Origin: Prevotella sp. UBA2809
Lineage (GTDB): Bacteria; Bacteroidota; Bacteroidia; Bacteroidales; Bacteroidaceae
Assembly: GCA_002351725.1 (NCBI GenBank)
Contig: DEHD01000034.1
Span: forward strand, 62,001-126,000
DNA length: 64,000 nt
Direction of reading: 5' to 3'
This document shows positions 34,141-43,162 of this stretch, piece by piece. The notes beneath the pieces are model-generated. The model saw only the letters and a list, made by a program, of their open reading frames with translations. It made no database searches and was not told the DNA's origin. Each line of letters begins with the position of its first letter. Position 1 is the stretch's first letter. Made by a program: the position numbers and the translations under genes.

Positions 34141-36900
34141 ATGATTAATAAAACAACCGTTATAGCAGCAATGGCGCTGCTTACTATGGGGGCGAAGGCA
34201 CAGAATCCCTTCGTACAAACTTGGTGTACAAGCGACCCTGCACCAATGGTACATAATGGAACTATGTATGTTTATACCGGCCATGACGAGGATGGTGCCG
34301 ATTTTTTCTGGATGCAGGAGTGGCGTGTATATTCAACTCAAGATATGGTAAACTGGCAGGATCATGGATCGCCACTCGCTCTTGAGAGCTTCTCGTGGGC
34401 AGATGATCGTGCATGGGCATCACAAACCATCGAGCGCGACGGTAAATTCTATTGGTATATCTGTGCCCATTCTAAACTTTCTGGTGGTATGGCCATCGGC
34501 GTAGCCGTGGCTGACTCACCAACAGGGCCTTTTAAAGATGCTTTAGGCAAACCTCTGTTTGAGAATGGATCATGGGATCATATCGACCCAACGGTTATGA
34601 TTGATGACGACGGACAGGCTTGGCTGATGTGGGGAAATCCACAAGTTTACTATCTGAAACTAAACCGCGATATGATTTCGTACGAGGGTGAACTTGGTAA
34701 ACTGCCTATGACAGAAGAGGCTTTCGGTGGCCCGATGATGAAGGAACGTGAGAAGGGTAAGACCTATAAGGACTCTTATGTTGAGGGACCTTGGCTCACT
34801 AAACGTAATGGTGTTTATCAGTTACTCTATGCTGCAGGCGGTGTACCTGAACATATTTCGTATAGTACAGCTCCGTCTCCACTTGGTCCTTGGAAGTATG
34901 CTGGCGAGATTATGCCTCTGTGTGATACTAACTCGTTTACAAACCATTGTGGAGTAGCTGATTATAAAGGACATAGCTATTTTTTCTACCATACAGGCAA
35001 GTTGCCGCAGGGTGGTGGATTCGGTCGCAGTGTAGCAGTAGAGGAGTTTAAGTATAATGCCGACGGAAGCTTTCCAACTATTATGCCTACTGATGCGGGT
35101 GTAAAACCTGTGGCAGAGTTTAATCCCTATCGTAAGGTAGAGGCCGAGACAATGGCTTTCTCGAAAGGTGTTAAGACAGAGCAGAATGAAGAGGTAGGTG
35201 TTTATGTTAGCGACATCCATAATGGCGATTATATAAAACTGCAGAACGTAGCGTTTGCCAATAAGTACCCACGTACTTTCACAGCTCGTGTTGCTAGCGG
35301 CTTGCGTGGCGGTCAGATAGAGATACACCTCGATAGCATTGGTGGCAGATGTCTGGGTACCCTGAACGTGTCTGGTACAGGTGGCTGGGAGAAGTGGCAG
35401 ACCATTACCGTTGATCTGGACTACTCGACCATCACCGATATCGATGCACCAACCCGAACCATTTCGGGTTTGAACCTGCCTGCTACAGCCGACGTTTATC
35501 TGGTGTTCAAAGGTCGTAAGGGACCGAAACTGTTTAACTTCGACTGGTGGGAGATGCGCGGACTGGAGCAGGTGAACATGCCTTTGTTCCAAACTAAGTA
35601 CACGGCCGACCCATCACCACTGGTAGTAGGCGACACCCTGTTCCTCTATACTTCGCATGATGCTTCGCCTGAGGATATCCCTGATGTAAACGAGAAGAGC
35701 TCGGCCGGCTTCTTTATGTACGACTGGTTGTTGTGGAGCACCACTGATATGGTTAACTGGACTGAGCATGGCGCAGTAGCATCGCTTAAGGATTTCCCAT
35801 GGCGCGGTCGTGAGAACGGTGCTTGGGCTATCCAGACCGTAGAGCGTAATGGTAAGTACTATCTTTATGCCCCATTGCATGGTCATGGTATCGGTGTGTT
35901 AGAGGCTGATTCGCCTTACGGACCTTTCAAGGATCCACTTGGCAAACCACTGGTATGGGATCAGAGCAACTGGTATGATATCGATCCTTCGGTTTATACC
36001 GACGACGATGGTCAGGCCTATATGTACTGGGGAAACCCACATACCTTCTGGGCTAAGTTAGGTGAGGATATGACATCGCTGACCAGCGGTGTAACCAAAC
36101 TGCCACATATCCCCAACTATCAGGAGGGACCTTGGTTCTACAAGCGCAATGGTCATTACTATCTTGGTTTTGCATCTACCTGTTGTCCTGAGGCACTTGG
36201 ATATGCTATGAGTGACAGTCCTACAGGACCTTGGGAGTGGAAGGGTTACATTATGAAACCAACCCAGCGTGACCGTGGTAATCATCCTGGTATCGTTGAC
36301 TATAAAGGTCACTCGTATGTGTTCGGTCAGAACTACGACCTGATGCATTTGGAAACCTTTGTTCATCACGAGCGTAGAAGCGTATCTGCAACAGAGATTA
36401 CCTATAATGCCGATGGAACAATTCAAGAGGTACCTTACTGGTTGGATCAGCAACCTATGAAGCAGCTGCATTGGCTTAACCCTTACAAGAGAGTTGAAGC
36501 TGAGACAATGGCTTGGGGCTATGGACTTAAGAGCGCCAAGATGAGTATTGAGAATACTGGTGTTGTTGCTGATATGCCTACCTCGACCGGCAAGAAAAAT
36601 ATGTATATCTTTGATATCAACGATGGCGAGTACATCAAGTTGCGTGGTGTCGACTTCGGTAAGGGAGCCAAGCAGTTTAATATCACTGCTGCTGCTACTG
36701 GTGGCTGTACCATCAGTCTGCGTTTAGACAGCGCCGATGGTCCTGTGGTAGGTACCGTAACCATCGGTAAGACCGGTAGCGTTGAAAAATACCGTACCTT
36801 TGGTGGTAAGGTGAAGAATGCAACAGGCGTTCATGATCTGTATCTCTGTTTCGACAAAGCTAACGGCAACGTACATCTGGACTGGTGGCAGTTTAAGTAG
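34141..36900 (+). CDS. Tandem GH43-CBM6-GH43-CBM6 arabinofuranosidase/xylosidase
   Basis: A secreted 919-residue protein with two complete GH43 five-blade propellers, each followed by a CBM6-like domain. Signal peptide: MINKTTVIAAMALLTMGAKAQ. The first catalytic domain has all three family acids, D32 (TSDPAP), D149 (HIDPTV) and E215 (VEGPW); the second also has all three, D490 (TADPSP), D615 (DIDPSV) and E662 (QEGPW). Both CBM6 units begin with NPY(R/K)(K/R)VEAETMA. Both halves therefore look active, probably removing arabinose from differently substituted xylose units, an inference from the locus. ATG 34141 was chosen since it follows the -7 box and begins the signal peptide; an upstream in-frame ATG (34099) precedes the box. 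It opens a five-gene run. Confidence 0.9.
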   Translation: MINKTTVIAAMALLTMGAKAQNPFVQTWCTSDPAPMVHNGTMYVYTGHDEDGADFFWMQEWRVYSTQDMVNWQDHGSPLALESFSWADDRAWASQTIERDGKFYWYICAHSKLSGGMAIGVAVADSPTGPFKDALGKPLFENGSWDHIDPTVMIDDDGQAWLMWGNPQVYYLKLNRDMISYEGELGKLPMTEEAFGGPMMKEREKGKTYKDSYVEGPWLTKRNGVYQLLYAAGGVPEHISYSTAPSPLGPWKYAGEIMPLCDTNSFTNHCGVADYKGHSYFFYHTGKLPQGGGFGRSVAVEEFKYNADGSFPTIMPTDAGVKPVAEFNPYRKVEAETMAFSKGVKTEQNEEVGVYVSDIHNGDYIKLQNVAFANKYPRTFTARVASGLRGGQIEIHLDSIGGRCLGTLNVSGTGGWEKWQTITVDLDYSTITDIDAPTRTISGLNLPATADVYLVFKGRKGPKLFNFDWWEMRGLEQVNMPLFQTKYTADPSPLVVGDTLFLYTSHDASPEDIPDVNEKSSAGFFMYDWLLWSTTDMVNWTEHGAVASLKDFPWRGRENGAWAIQTVERNGKYYLYAPLHGHGIGVLEADSPYGPFKDPLGKPLVWDQSNWYDIDPSVYTDDDGQAYMYWGNPHTFWAKLGEDMTSLTSGVTKLPHIPNYQEGPWFYKRNGHYYLGFASTCCPEALGYAMSDSPTGPWEWKGYIMKPTQRDRGNHPGIVDYKGHSYVFGQNYDLMHLETFVHHERRSVSATEITYNADGTIQEVPYWLDQQPMKQLHWLNPYKRVEAETMAWGYGLKSAKMSIENTGVVADMPTSTGKKNMYIFDINDGEYIKLRGVDFGKGAKQFNITAAATGGCTISLRLDSADGPVVGTVTIGKTGSVEKYRTFGGKVKNATGVHDLYLCFDKANGNVHLDWWQFK

Positions 36901-36908
36901 AGAAGGCT

Positions 36909-39062
36909 ATGATGAGAAAGTTTCTTTCGATGGTACTGCTTGGAGTAGCGGCATTATCTGCCGTTGCTCAGCAGAAATTGACGGTTACTTATGTTGCTAA
37001 GAATGCCGTTCGTGTGAGATATGCGGAACCGAAAGCAAAGAATGCATTACCGGATTGGTTATATGTTAAGCATGATGAGTTGAAAAAGGCTGATGTCACA
37101 GCGACAATCAAAGGCAATACATTGACAATTCGTAATAAAAAAGGTGTTATTGTATTCCAAGCCACTAATCATGAATTAACTGAAGGAGAGGCTACGCTTA
37201 CTTTTAATTCTCCCAAGGACGAATGTCTGTATGGACTTGGACAGTTCCAAGATGGTTATAGCAACGTTAGGGGCCTTTCTCGACGACTTACTCAGGTGAA
37301 TACCCAGATAAGCATACCAATGCTGCTGTCGAGTAAGGGGTATGGTGTACTGTGGAACAATTACGGACTTACAGAATTCAATCCTTGTGATAAGAGCGTT
37401 TCTTTGTCAAAACGAGCAGGGACTGGTAGTAGGGAAATTGTAGATGTTACTTCTACAGAAGGTGGCAAACGTGAAGTTCGTGAACGCCATATCTTCGAAG
37501 CAACAATAGAAATTGATGAAGATGGTGATTATGCACTACTTCTTGACGTAGGCCAGAAAATGGCTCGCAGACATAACCTTTCTATCGATGGTCAGCCTGT
37601 TATTGAGATGCAGAACCTGTGGTTACCGCCTACTGCCTCGAAAATTGTGCATCTTACAAAGGGTACTCATCATCTTTCAGCAGAGTTGACAAAGGACGAT
37701 AAGCCTGTAGTTTATTATAATAAGGTGAAGGATGAAACAACCTTCCGTTCACCTGCATCCGAAGCTGTCGATTATACTGTGTTTGTTGGTTCTCCTGATG
37801 AGATAATAGCTACCTATCGCGAGCTTACCGGTGAATGTCCGCAGATGCCTGAATGGGCTTTAGGATATATCCATTGCAGAGAACGCTTTCATTCTTCGGA
37901 TGAGATTCTGCAGACAGCCAACCGTTTCCGTCATGAACAGCTGCCAGTGAGCATGTTGGTTCAGGACTGGCAGTATTGGGGCAAGTATGGTTGGAACTCC
38001 ATGCGTTTTGACGAGGAATTCTATCCTGATCCTAAGGCACTGACTGATAGTTTGCACCAGATGGGCATGAAGCTGATGCTGAGTGTGTGGTCAAAGATTG
38101 ATAAGAACTCAGAGGTAGGTAAGCAGATGCAAGCCGCAGGTTATTATATTCCAGAAACCGACTGGATAGACTTCTTTAACCCCGAAGCCGCTAATGCTTA
38201 CTGGAAGAACTTTAAAGAGCGCCTGTTGCCTTTGGGGATTGACGCTTGGTGGCAAGATGCTACTGAACCTGAGAATGACGATCTTCAAGGTCGTAAAGTA
38301 AACAATGGTAGATGGAGTGGCGAACAAGTGCGTAATGTTTATCCTTTGTTAGTAAACAAAACTGTTTATGAGGGTTTGAAACAGGCAGGCAAGGAGCCTA
38401 TGATATTAACCCGTTGTGGTTTTGCAGGTATCCAACGTTACGGTTCGGCCATGTGGAGTGGCGATGTGGGTAATGATTGGGAAACTTTCCGTCGCCAGAT
38501 AACGGCAGGCTTAGGTATGCAGGCTGCAGGCATTCCCTGGTGGACTTACGATGCAGGAGGTTTTTTCCGTCCACGAGACCAGTATACCGATAGTGCCTAT
38601 ATCGAGCGCATGTTGCGCTGGATTGAAACGGCAGTATACCTGCCATTGATGCGAGTACATGGTTATATGAGTAATACTGAACCATGGAACTATGGTAAGG
38701 AAGCGCAAGATATCATTGCACAGTGTCTGAAAGAGCGATACCGCCTGATGCCATATATTAAGCGATGTGCTAAGGACGTATCAGAAGAAGGCGGCACGAT
38801 TATGCGTCCGCTGGTATTCGATTTCTTCAATGATGCTGAGGCTTTAAAGCAAAAATATGAGTATATGTTCGGTCCTGCACTTCTAATCAGTCCTGTTACT
38901 GAGCCGGGAGTTGATACTTGGCAAACTTATCTCCCCAAGAACGAAGGCGGATGGACCGACTACCGCACAGGGAAACACTATAATGGAGGGCAATACGTAA
39001 CAACACGTGTGACAAAAGCATATATTCCTGTGTTTATTAGAGCCGGATATTCAATTAACTAA
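36909..39062 (+). CDS. Secreted GH31 alpha-xylosidase/alpha-glucosidase-like enzyme with PA14 insert and short C-terminus
   Basis: A 717-residue GH31 protein with a signal peptide (ending ...ALSAVAQ). The N-terminal beta-sandwich includes LYGLGQFQDGY and a PA14-like insert (about residues 195-275). The barrel has nucleophile D450 in WWQDATEPEND and acid/base D519 in WSGDVGNDWE. Family members release alpha-linked xylose or glucose; a GH31 in a complex-xylan locus of B. ovatus acts as an alpha-xylosidase, so that role is plausible here. The sequence stops at VFIRAGYSIN, just where other GH31 proteins continue (RAGSIIP...) into the proximal and distal C-terminal beta-sandwiches, so those parts are missing. 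It starts 8 bp after GH43 and is 19 bp before the next gene. Confidence 0.88.
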   Translation: MMRKFLSMVLLGVAALSAVAQQKLTVTYVAKNAVRVRYAEPKAKNALPDWLYVKHDELKKADVTATIKGNTLTIRNKKGVIVFQATNHELTEGEATLTFNSPKDECLYGLGQFQDGYSNVRGLSRRLTQVNTQISIPMLLSSKGYGVLWNNYGLTEFNPCDKSVSLSKRAGTGSREIVDVTSTEGGKREVRERHIFEATIEIDEDGDYALLLDVGQKMARRHNLSIDGQPVIEMQNLWLPPTASKIVHLTKGTHHLSAELTKDDKPVVYYNKVKDETTFRSPASEAVDYTVFVGSPDEIIATYRELTGECPQMPEWALGYIHCRERFHSSDEILQTANRFRHEQLPVSMLVQDWQYWGKYGWNSMRFDEEFYPDPKALTDSLHQMGMKLMLSVWSKIDKNSEVGKQMQAAGYYIPETDWIDFFNPEAANAYWKNFKERLLPLGIDAWWQDATEPENDDLQGRKVNNGRWSGEQVRNVYPLLVNKTVYEGLKQAGKEPMILTRCGFAGIQRYGSAMWSGDVGNDWETFRRQITAGLGMQAAGIPWWTYDAGGFFRPRDQYTDSAYIERMLRWIETAVYLPLMRVHGYMSNTEPWNYGKEAQDIIAQCLKERYRLMPYIKRCAKDVSEEGGTIMRPLVFDFFNDAEALKQKYEYMFGPALLISPVTEPGVDTWQTYLPKNEGGWTDYRTGKHYNGGQYVTTRVTKAYIPVFIRAGYSIN

Positions 39063-39081
39063 CATCATAAACTTTAAGCGT

Positions 39082-40998
39082 ATGAAGATTAAATCTATTT
39101 TAATGTTTTTCCTGGTCTGTTGTATGCAGGCTAACGCCGAAACCATATGTAATGCTGATGGTACGGTGACATTCCAGTACAAAAATGATCAAGCTAAAGA
39201 AGTTCTGGTTGATGTACAGTTTGCAGGGCGGAAGCCTATGCAGAAGGATGCGGAGACTGGCTTATGGACTGTAACCCTTGGTCCTGCAGCTCCCGACATG
39301 TATCCTTATTGCTTTGTAGTTGATGGAGTGAGTATCATGGATCCTGACAATCCACAGTATTTCCCAAACGAAGGCTTTAAGAACAGCCTGCTGGAAATTA
39401 AATCGAAAGACGGACTTGCTCATGATATCAAGGACGTTCCCCATGGTACAATTGAGTATGTACACTATTACTCAAAGAGTCTGGGTGGTACAAATAATGC
39501 GATTGTCTATCTTCCACCTAACTATATGATGAACTTTGATAAGAAGTATCCAGTATTCTATCTGATAAGTGGGACTACTGATACTGAAGAAGTTTATTAT
39601 AAGGTTGGACGAGTAAACTATATCCTCGACAACCTATTGGCAAAGAAGGCTGCTAAGGAGATGATTATCGTATTACCCTATGGTAATCCAACAAAATTGC
39701 TTGCAGCTCCAGCTGCAAATGGTGCCCCACAAACCCGATTTGGCGGCGATGTTTTTAGTAAAGATTTGATAAATGATTTGATGCCGTTTATCGAGAAGAA
39801 CTATCGTACTATCAATAACAAGGACCATCGTGCCATTGGAGGCTTCTCGCGTGGTGGTAATCAGGCTTTGTTCAATGGCTTGAGTAATCTTGATAAATTC
39901 TCGTATCTGTGTAGTTACAGCTCTTTCACATCTACAGATATAGCAGGCGTATACGATCAGGCAGACGACACAAACAAGAAGATCCGTTTGTTTTGGCTTG
40001 GGGTTGGTACCGATGATTTCCTGTATGGAAATGCTCGTGACTATATGGAATTTCTTGATAAAAAAGGAATTCGTAGTGTAAAAGAGTTTACCAACGATAA
40101 GTTTGGACATACTTGGATGAACGCCAAATATTTCCTGAGCAAGACATTACCTCTGCTTTTTAATAAGAAGGCTTCGGAGGAGGCTATGAAGAATGGCGAA
40201 CCAGCCCCTGCTGCTACTGGAAAGGAGCAACAATTCACCCCAGGAGTTATGGCACGCCTTTTCCCACGCCCCATCATCTCGCCTGAATACACCGAAGATG
40301 GCATCATATTCCGCTTTAAAGCACCTGATGCTCAGAAGGTAGAGTTAGAGTGCGAGATTCTGCCAGAGAATCTGACCATGGACCGTGACAGCGATGGCGT
40401 ATGGAGCGTAAAGATGAGTGATAATCTGTTTGAAACCTTCAAATACTGTTTTGTAGTTGATGGAATGCAGGTTACTGATCCAAGTAACATGTTTATCTCT
40501 CCCGATACAGGATTTAAATACAGTATCGCCGACAATCCTCAATCACCATTTAATTTCGCATCTCAGGGAGAAATCGCCCACGGACGTGTAAGTTACGACC
40601 TGCAAAGGAACACAGCCTTTTATTCTTCAGGCAATATGAGGATGGGAGTGATGCCTGCTTTTATCCAGCTGATTCCTGTAGAAGGCGAGTCTGTTGAGAG
40701 TTGGTTTAAGGTAGGTGGTGCCGATGCTATTGCCGATCGGATGATTGCCGATGGAAAAACAAAGCCTTGCATGATAACTGTCAGCGCCACAGATTTCAGT
40801 CAGCAGCAGGGCGGTATGCAGATGCCTGGTTTCAAAATGAATAAACTTGATGCTAACGATTATCCAACATGGAGTCAGCGTCGTAGAGCTTTGATAAAGT
40901 TGCTGCTTGACATTAAGAAACAGCCAGATCCTGAGTTCCCCGCTATGGGCGGTGGTTTTGGTGGCGGCTTCGGCGGCGGCTTTGGTGGTAATGATTAA
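39082..40998 (+). CDS. CE1 esterase followed by a degenerate second E-set/CE1 half and a Gly-Phe tail
   Basis: A secreted 638-residue protein. After the signal peptide come an E-set domain (about residues 22-110) and a CE1 alpha/beta-hydrolase (about 120-360) with nucleophile S256 in GGFSRGGNQ and a late FGHTW His. A second E-set (about 405-495) follows, then a short hydrolase-like piece (YSSGNMRMGVMPAFIQLIPVEG..) that lacks any GxSxG motif and stops early; it appears to be a decayed or repurposed duplicate. The protein ends in a glycine-phenylalanine repeat (GGGFGGGFGGGFGGND). The likely role is feruloyl or acetyl ester removal from xylan in the periplasm or outside. The next-but-one gene also has a GGFGGF stretch just after its signal peptide. 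Confidence 0.85.
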   Translation: MKIKSILMFFLVCCMQANAETICNADGTVTFQYKNDQAKEVLVDVQFAGRKPMQKDAETGLWTVTLGPAAPDMYPYCFVVDGVSIMDPDNPQYFPNEGFKNSLLEIKSKDGLAHDIKDVPHGTIEYVHYYSKSLGGTNNAIVYLPPNYMMNFDKKYPVFYLISGTTDTEEVYYKVGRVNYILDNLLAKKAAKEMIIVLPYGNPTKLLAAPAANGAPQTRFGGDVFSKDLINDLMPFIEKNYRTINNKDHRAIGGFSRGGNQALFNGLSNLDKFSYLCSYSSFTSTDIAGVYDQADDTNKKIRLFWLGVGTDDFLYGNARDYMEFLDKKGIRSVKEFTNDKFGHTWMNAKYFLSKTLPLLFNKKASEEAMKNGEPAPAATGKEQQFTPGVMARLFPRPIISPEYTEDGIIFRFKAPDAQKVELECEILPENLTMDRDSDGVWSVKMSDNLFETFKYCFVVDGMQVTDPSNMFISPDTGFKYSIADNPQSPFNFASQGEIAHGRVSYDLQRNTAFYSSGNMRMGVMPAFIQLIPVEGESVESWFKVGGADAIADRMIADGKTKPCMITVSATDFSQQQGGMQMPGFKMNKLDANDYPTWSQRRRALIKLLLDIKKQPDPEFPAMGGGFGGGFGGGFGGND

Positions 40999-41021
40999 AC
41001 TATATTTAATAAGGATAACTA

Positions 41022-42206
41022 ATGAAAATTATATCAACTATTGTATTTTGTTGCGCTACCCTCTGTGCTCAGGCACAAGGGGGTAGTCAGCTTCCTTTGT
41101 TTTACCCAATTGAAAATACAGGTGCAGCTTTTGCTAAACCTGCTATGCCTGAAGCAAGTAAATTGCCCGTAATAAAAAATCTGCCTGATCCGCTTGAAGG
41201 TGTGAATTCTTTCGGAGATTGGTCTCGAAGACGTAGTGAGATAGCTGCACTTATTCAACATTATGGAATAGGCGAGAAACCAACAGTAAATAAAGAGAGT
41301 ATAAAAGCTCGTATGTCGGGCGATACATTGATAGTGGATGTTACTGTTAATGGTGAGACACTTACATTAAGCTCAGAGATAAAATATCCTAAGACAGGAA
41401 AGGCTCCTTATCCGCTGATGATAGGTTCAAGTATGATAGCTCTTCCGCGTCAGTTGTTTGAGAATCGTCCTATTGCCACAATGAACTTCCACGAGAAGCA
41501 GGTTAACGATTATGGTCAGTGGGGAAAGCATCATGAAAGAGGAGAACATAACTTCGATAGACTCTATCCTCATTTGAAAGATAATGGAGCATATAGTGAA
41601 TGGGCTTGGGGCTTCAGTCGCTTGCTTGACGGCCTGGAGCTGTTAGGCCCTGAAGTTACCAAGATTGATATGAAGCATATTGGTGTTACTGGTTGTTCGT
41701 ATGCAGGCAAGATGGCCTTGTATTGTGGCGCGTTTGATGAGCGTGTGGCTCTTACCATAGCGCAGGAACCTGGTGGCGGTGGTGCTGCTGCTTGGCGTAT
41801 ATCGCATCTGCAGAATGACGTGGAGAATATCGATAGGACAGACTATCATTGGTTCTTAGAGAGCCAGCTTGAGAACTTCCGTGGTGATAGTGTTTATCAG
41901 TTGCCTTACGACCAGCATGAGCTATGTGCACTTGTTTGCCCACGTGCTTTGTTGTTGCTTGGTAATCCTGATTACAAATGGTTAGCTGATGATGCTATGT
42001 TGGTTTCTGCCCAAGCTGCCAGAAAGGTATGGGCCCAATTTGGTATAGCCGACCGTATGGGTTGGAGTATCGTAGGCGGTCATGGACATTGTCAGCTGCC
42101 TGAGTGTCAGTGGCCAGAGGTATTGGCGTTTATCGACAAATTCTTGTTGGGGCGTGACGTTGATACTAATGATGTACATGTATATTCTAAAACATTAATA
42201 AAATGA
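41022..42206 (+). CDS. CE15 glucuronoyl esterase
   Basis: A secreted 394-residue alpha/beta-hydrolase of carbohydrate esterase family 15, which cuts ester bonds between 4-O-methylglucuronic acid of xylan and lignin alcohols. Signal peptide: MKIISTIVFCCATLCAQAQ. Family motifs are GVTGCSYAGKMAL with nucleophile S226, AQEPGGGGAAAWR, the YDQHELCALVCPRALL segment and the late GGHGHCQLP with the catalytic His (H356 probable). Its stop codon overlaps the start of the next esterase by 4 bp (ATGA), indicating coupled translation. Together with GH115 it equips this locus for lignin-linked glucuronoxylan. Confidence 0.88.
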   Translation: MKIISTIVFCCATLCAQAQGGSQLPLFYPIENTGAAFAKPAMPEASKLPVIKNLPDPLEGVNSFGDWSRRRSEIAALIQHYGIGEKPTVNKESIKARMSGDTLIVDVTVNGETLTLSSEIKYPKTGKAPYPLMIGSSMIALPRQLFENRPIATMNFHEKQVNDYGQWGKHHERGEHNFDRLYPHLKDNGAYSEWAWGFSRLLDGLELLGPEVTKIDMKHIGVTGCSYAGKMALYCGAFDERVALTIAQEPGGGGAAAWRISHLQNDVENIDRTDYHWFLESQLENFRGDSVYQLPYDQHELCALVCPRALLLLGNPDYKWLADDAMLVSAQAARKVWAQFGIADRMGWSIVGGHGHCQLPECQWPEVLAFIDKFLLGRDVDTNDVHVYSKTLIK

Positions 42207-43150
42207 AGAAAACACTATTATCAGTATGTATGTTATGCCTCTCTGCTGTAGCCATGGCTCAGCCAGCTGGAGGCTTTGGAGGATTCCAGGTGCCTCAGGT
42301 TAAACTTGAGACATCACAGGAATGGAAAGATGTAAACTATGCAGACGATGATAAGGCTTATCACACCTGCGATATCTATCTGCCTAAGCAGCAGAAGGCT
42401 TCTTATCCTGTTGTGATTCATATCTATGGCAGTGCCTGGTTCAGCAACAGCAGTAAGGGTATGGCCGATTTGGGAACAATCGTAAAGAGTTTGTTGGATG
42501 CTGGTTTTGCCGTGGTTTGTCCTAACCACCGTTCAAGTATGGATGCTAAGTGGCCTGCACAGATTCATGACATCAGAGCCGTGATTCGTTTTGTACGTGG
42601 TGAAGCTAAGAAGTACAAGTTTGATACTAAGTTTATAGCCACCAGCGGCTTCTCTTCTGGTGGTCATCTGGCTTCTACTGCCGCTACTACCAGTGGCACC
42701 AAACAGACTAAGGTTGGCACAGTGGATATCGATCTGGAAGGAAATGTAGGTAACTATCTGAACGAGAGCAGTGCTGTTAATGCCGCCTGCGATTGGTCAG
42801 GTCCTATCGATCTTACAGCTATGGACTGCGGTGAGTCGATGAAGATGGGTGAGAATAGTCCAGAGGACGTGTTGCTCAACTCAAAGTTGGCCAAGGAACC
42901 AGATAAGTATCTCAGTCTGAGTGCTAATACTTATGTCGACAAGAATGATCCACCTGTTATCATCTTCCATGGTGAGAAGGATAATGTTGTTCCTTGCTGT
43001 CAGGGAAAGGCTTTCTATGAGACCCTTAAGGCTGCTGGCGTAAAGACCGAAGCTACTTTCGTGCCAGAGGGCAGTCATGGTGGGCCTGCTATGTATGTAG
43101 AAGAAAACCTTCAGAAAATGGTTAATTTCCTGAAGGCTCTTTTGAAATAA
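42203..43150 (+). CDS. Secreted alpha/beta-hydrolase, probable acetyl/feruloyl esterase
   Basis: A 315-residue secreted hydrolase of the hormone-sensitive-lipase/BD-FAE-like type. Signal peptide MKKTLLSVCMLCLSAVAMAQ is followed by a short Gly/Phe segment (AGGFGGF). The core begins CDIYLP...YPVVIHIYGSAW, the oxyanion-loop region. The nucleophile is S151 in GFSSGG, and the late IFHGEKDNVVPC and EGSHGGPAMY segments carry the Asp and His. It overlaps the CE15 gene by 4 bp and ends the operon; a convergent starch operon begins 12 bp later. Acetyl or feruloyl release from xylan is inferred from the locus and resemblance to similar esterases. The family number is uncertain. Confidence 0.8.
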   Translation: MKKTLLSVCMLCLSAVAMAQPAGGFGGFQVPQVKLETSQEWKDVNYADDDKAYHTCDIYLPKQQKASYPVVIHIYGSAWFSNSSKGMADLGTIVKSLLDAGFAVVCPNHRSSMDAKWPAQIHDIRAVIRFVRGEAKKYKFDTKFIATSGFSSGGHLASTAATTSGTKQTKVGTVDIDLEGNVGNYLNESSAVNAACDWSGPIDLTAMDCGESMKMGENSPEDVLLNSKLAKEPDKYLSLSANTYVDKNDPPVIIFHGEKDNVVPCCQGKAFYETLKAAGVKTEATFVPEGSHGGPAMYVEENLQKMVNFLKALLK

Positions 43151-43162
43151 TATCGGAATGGT

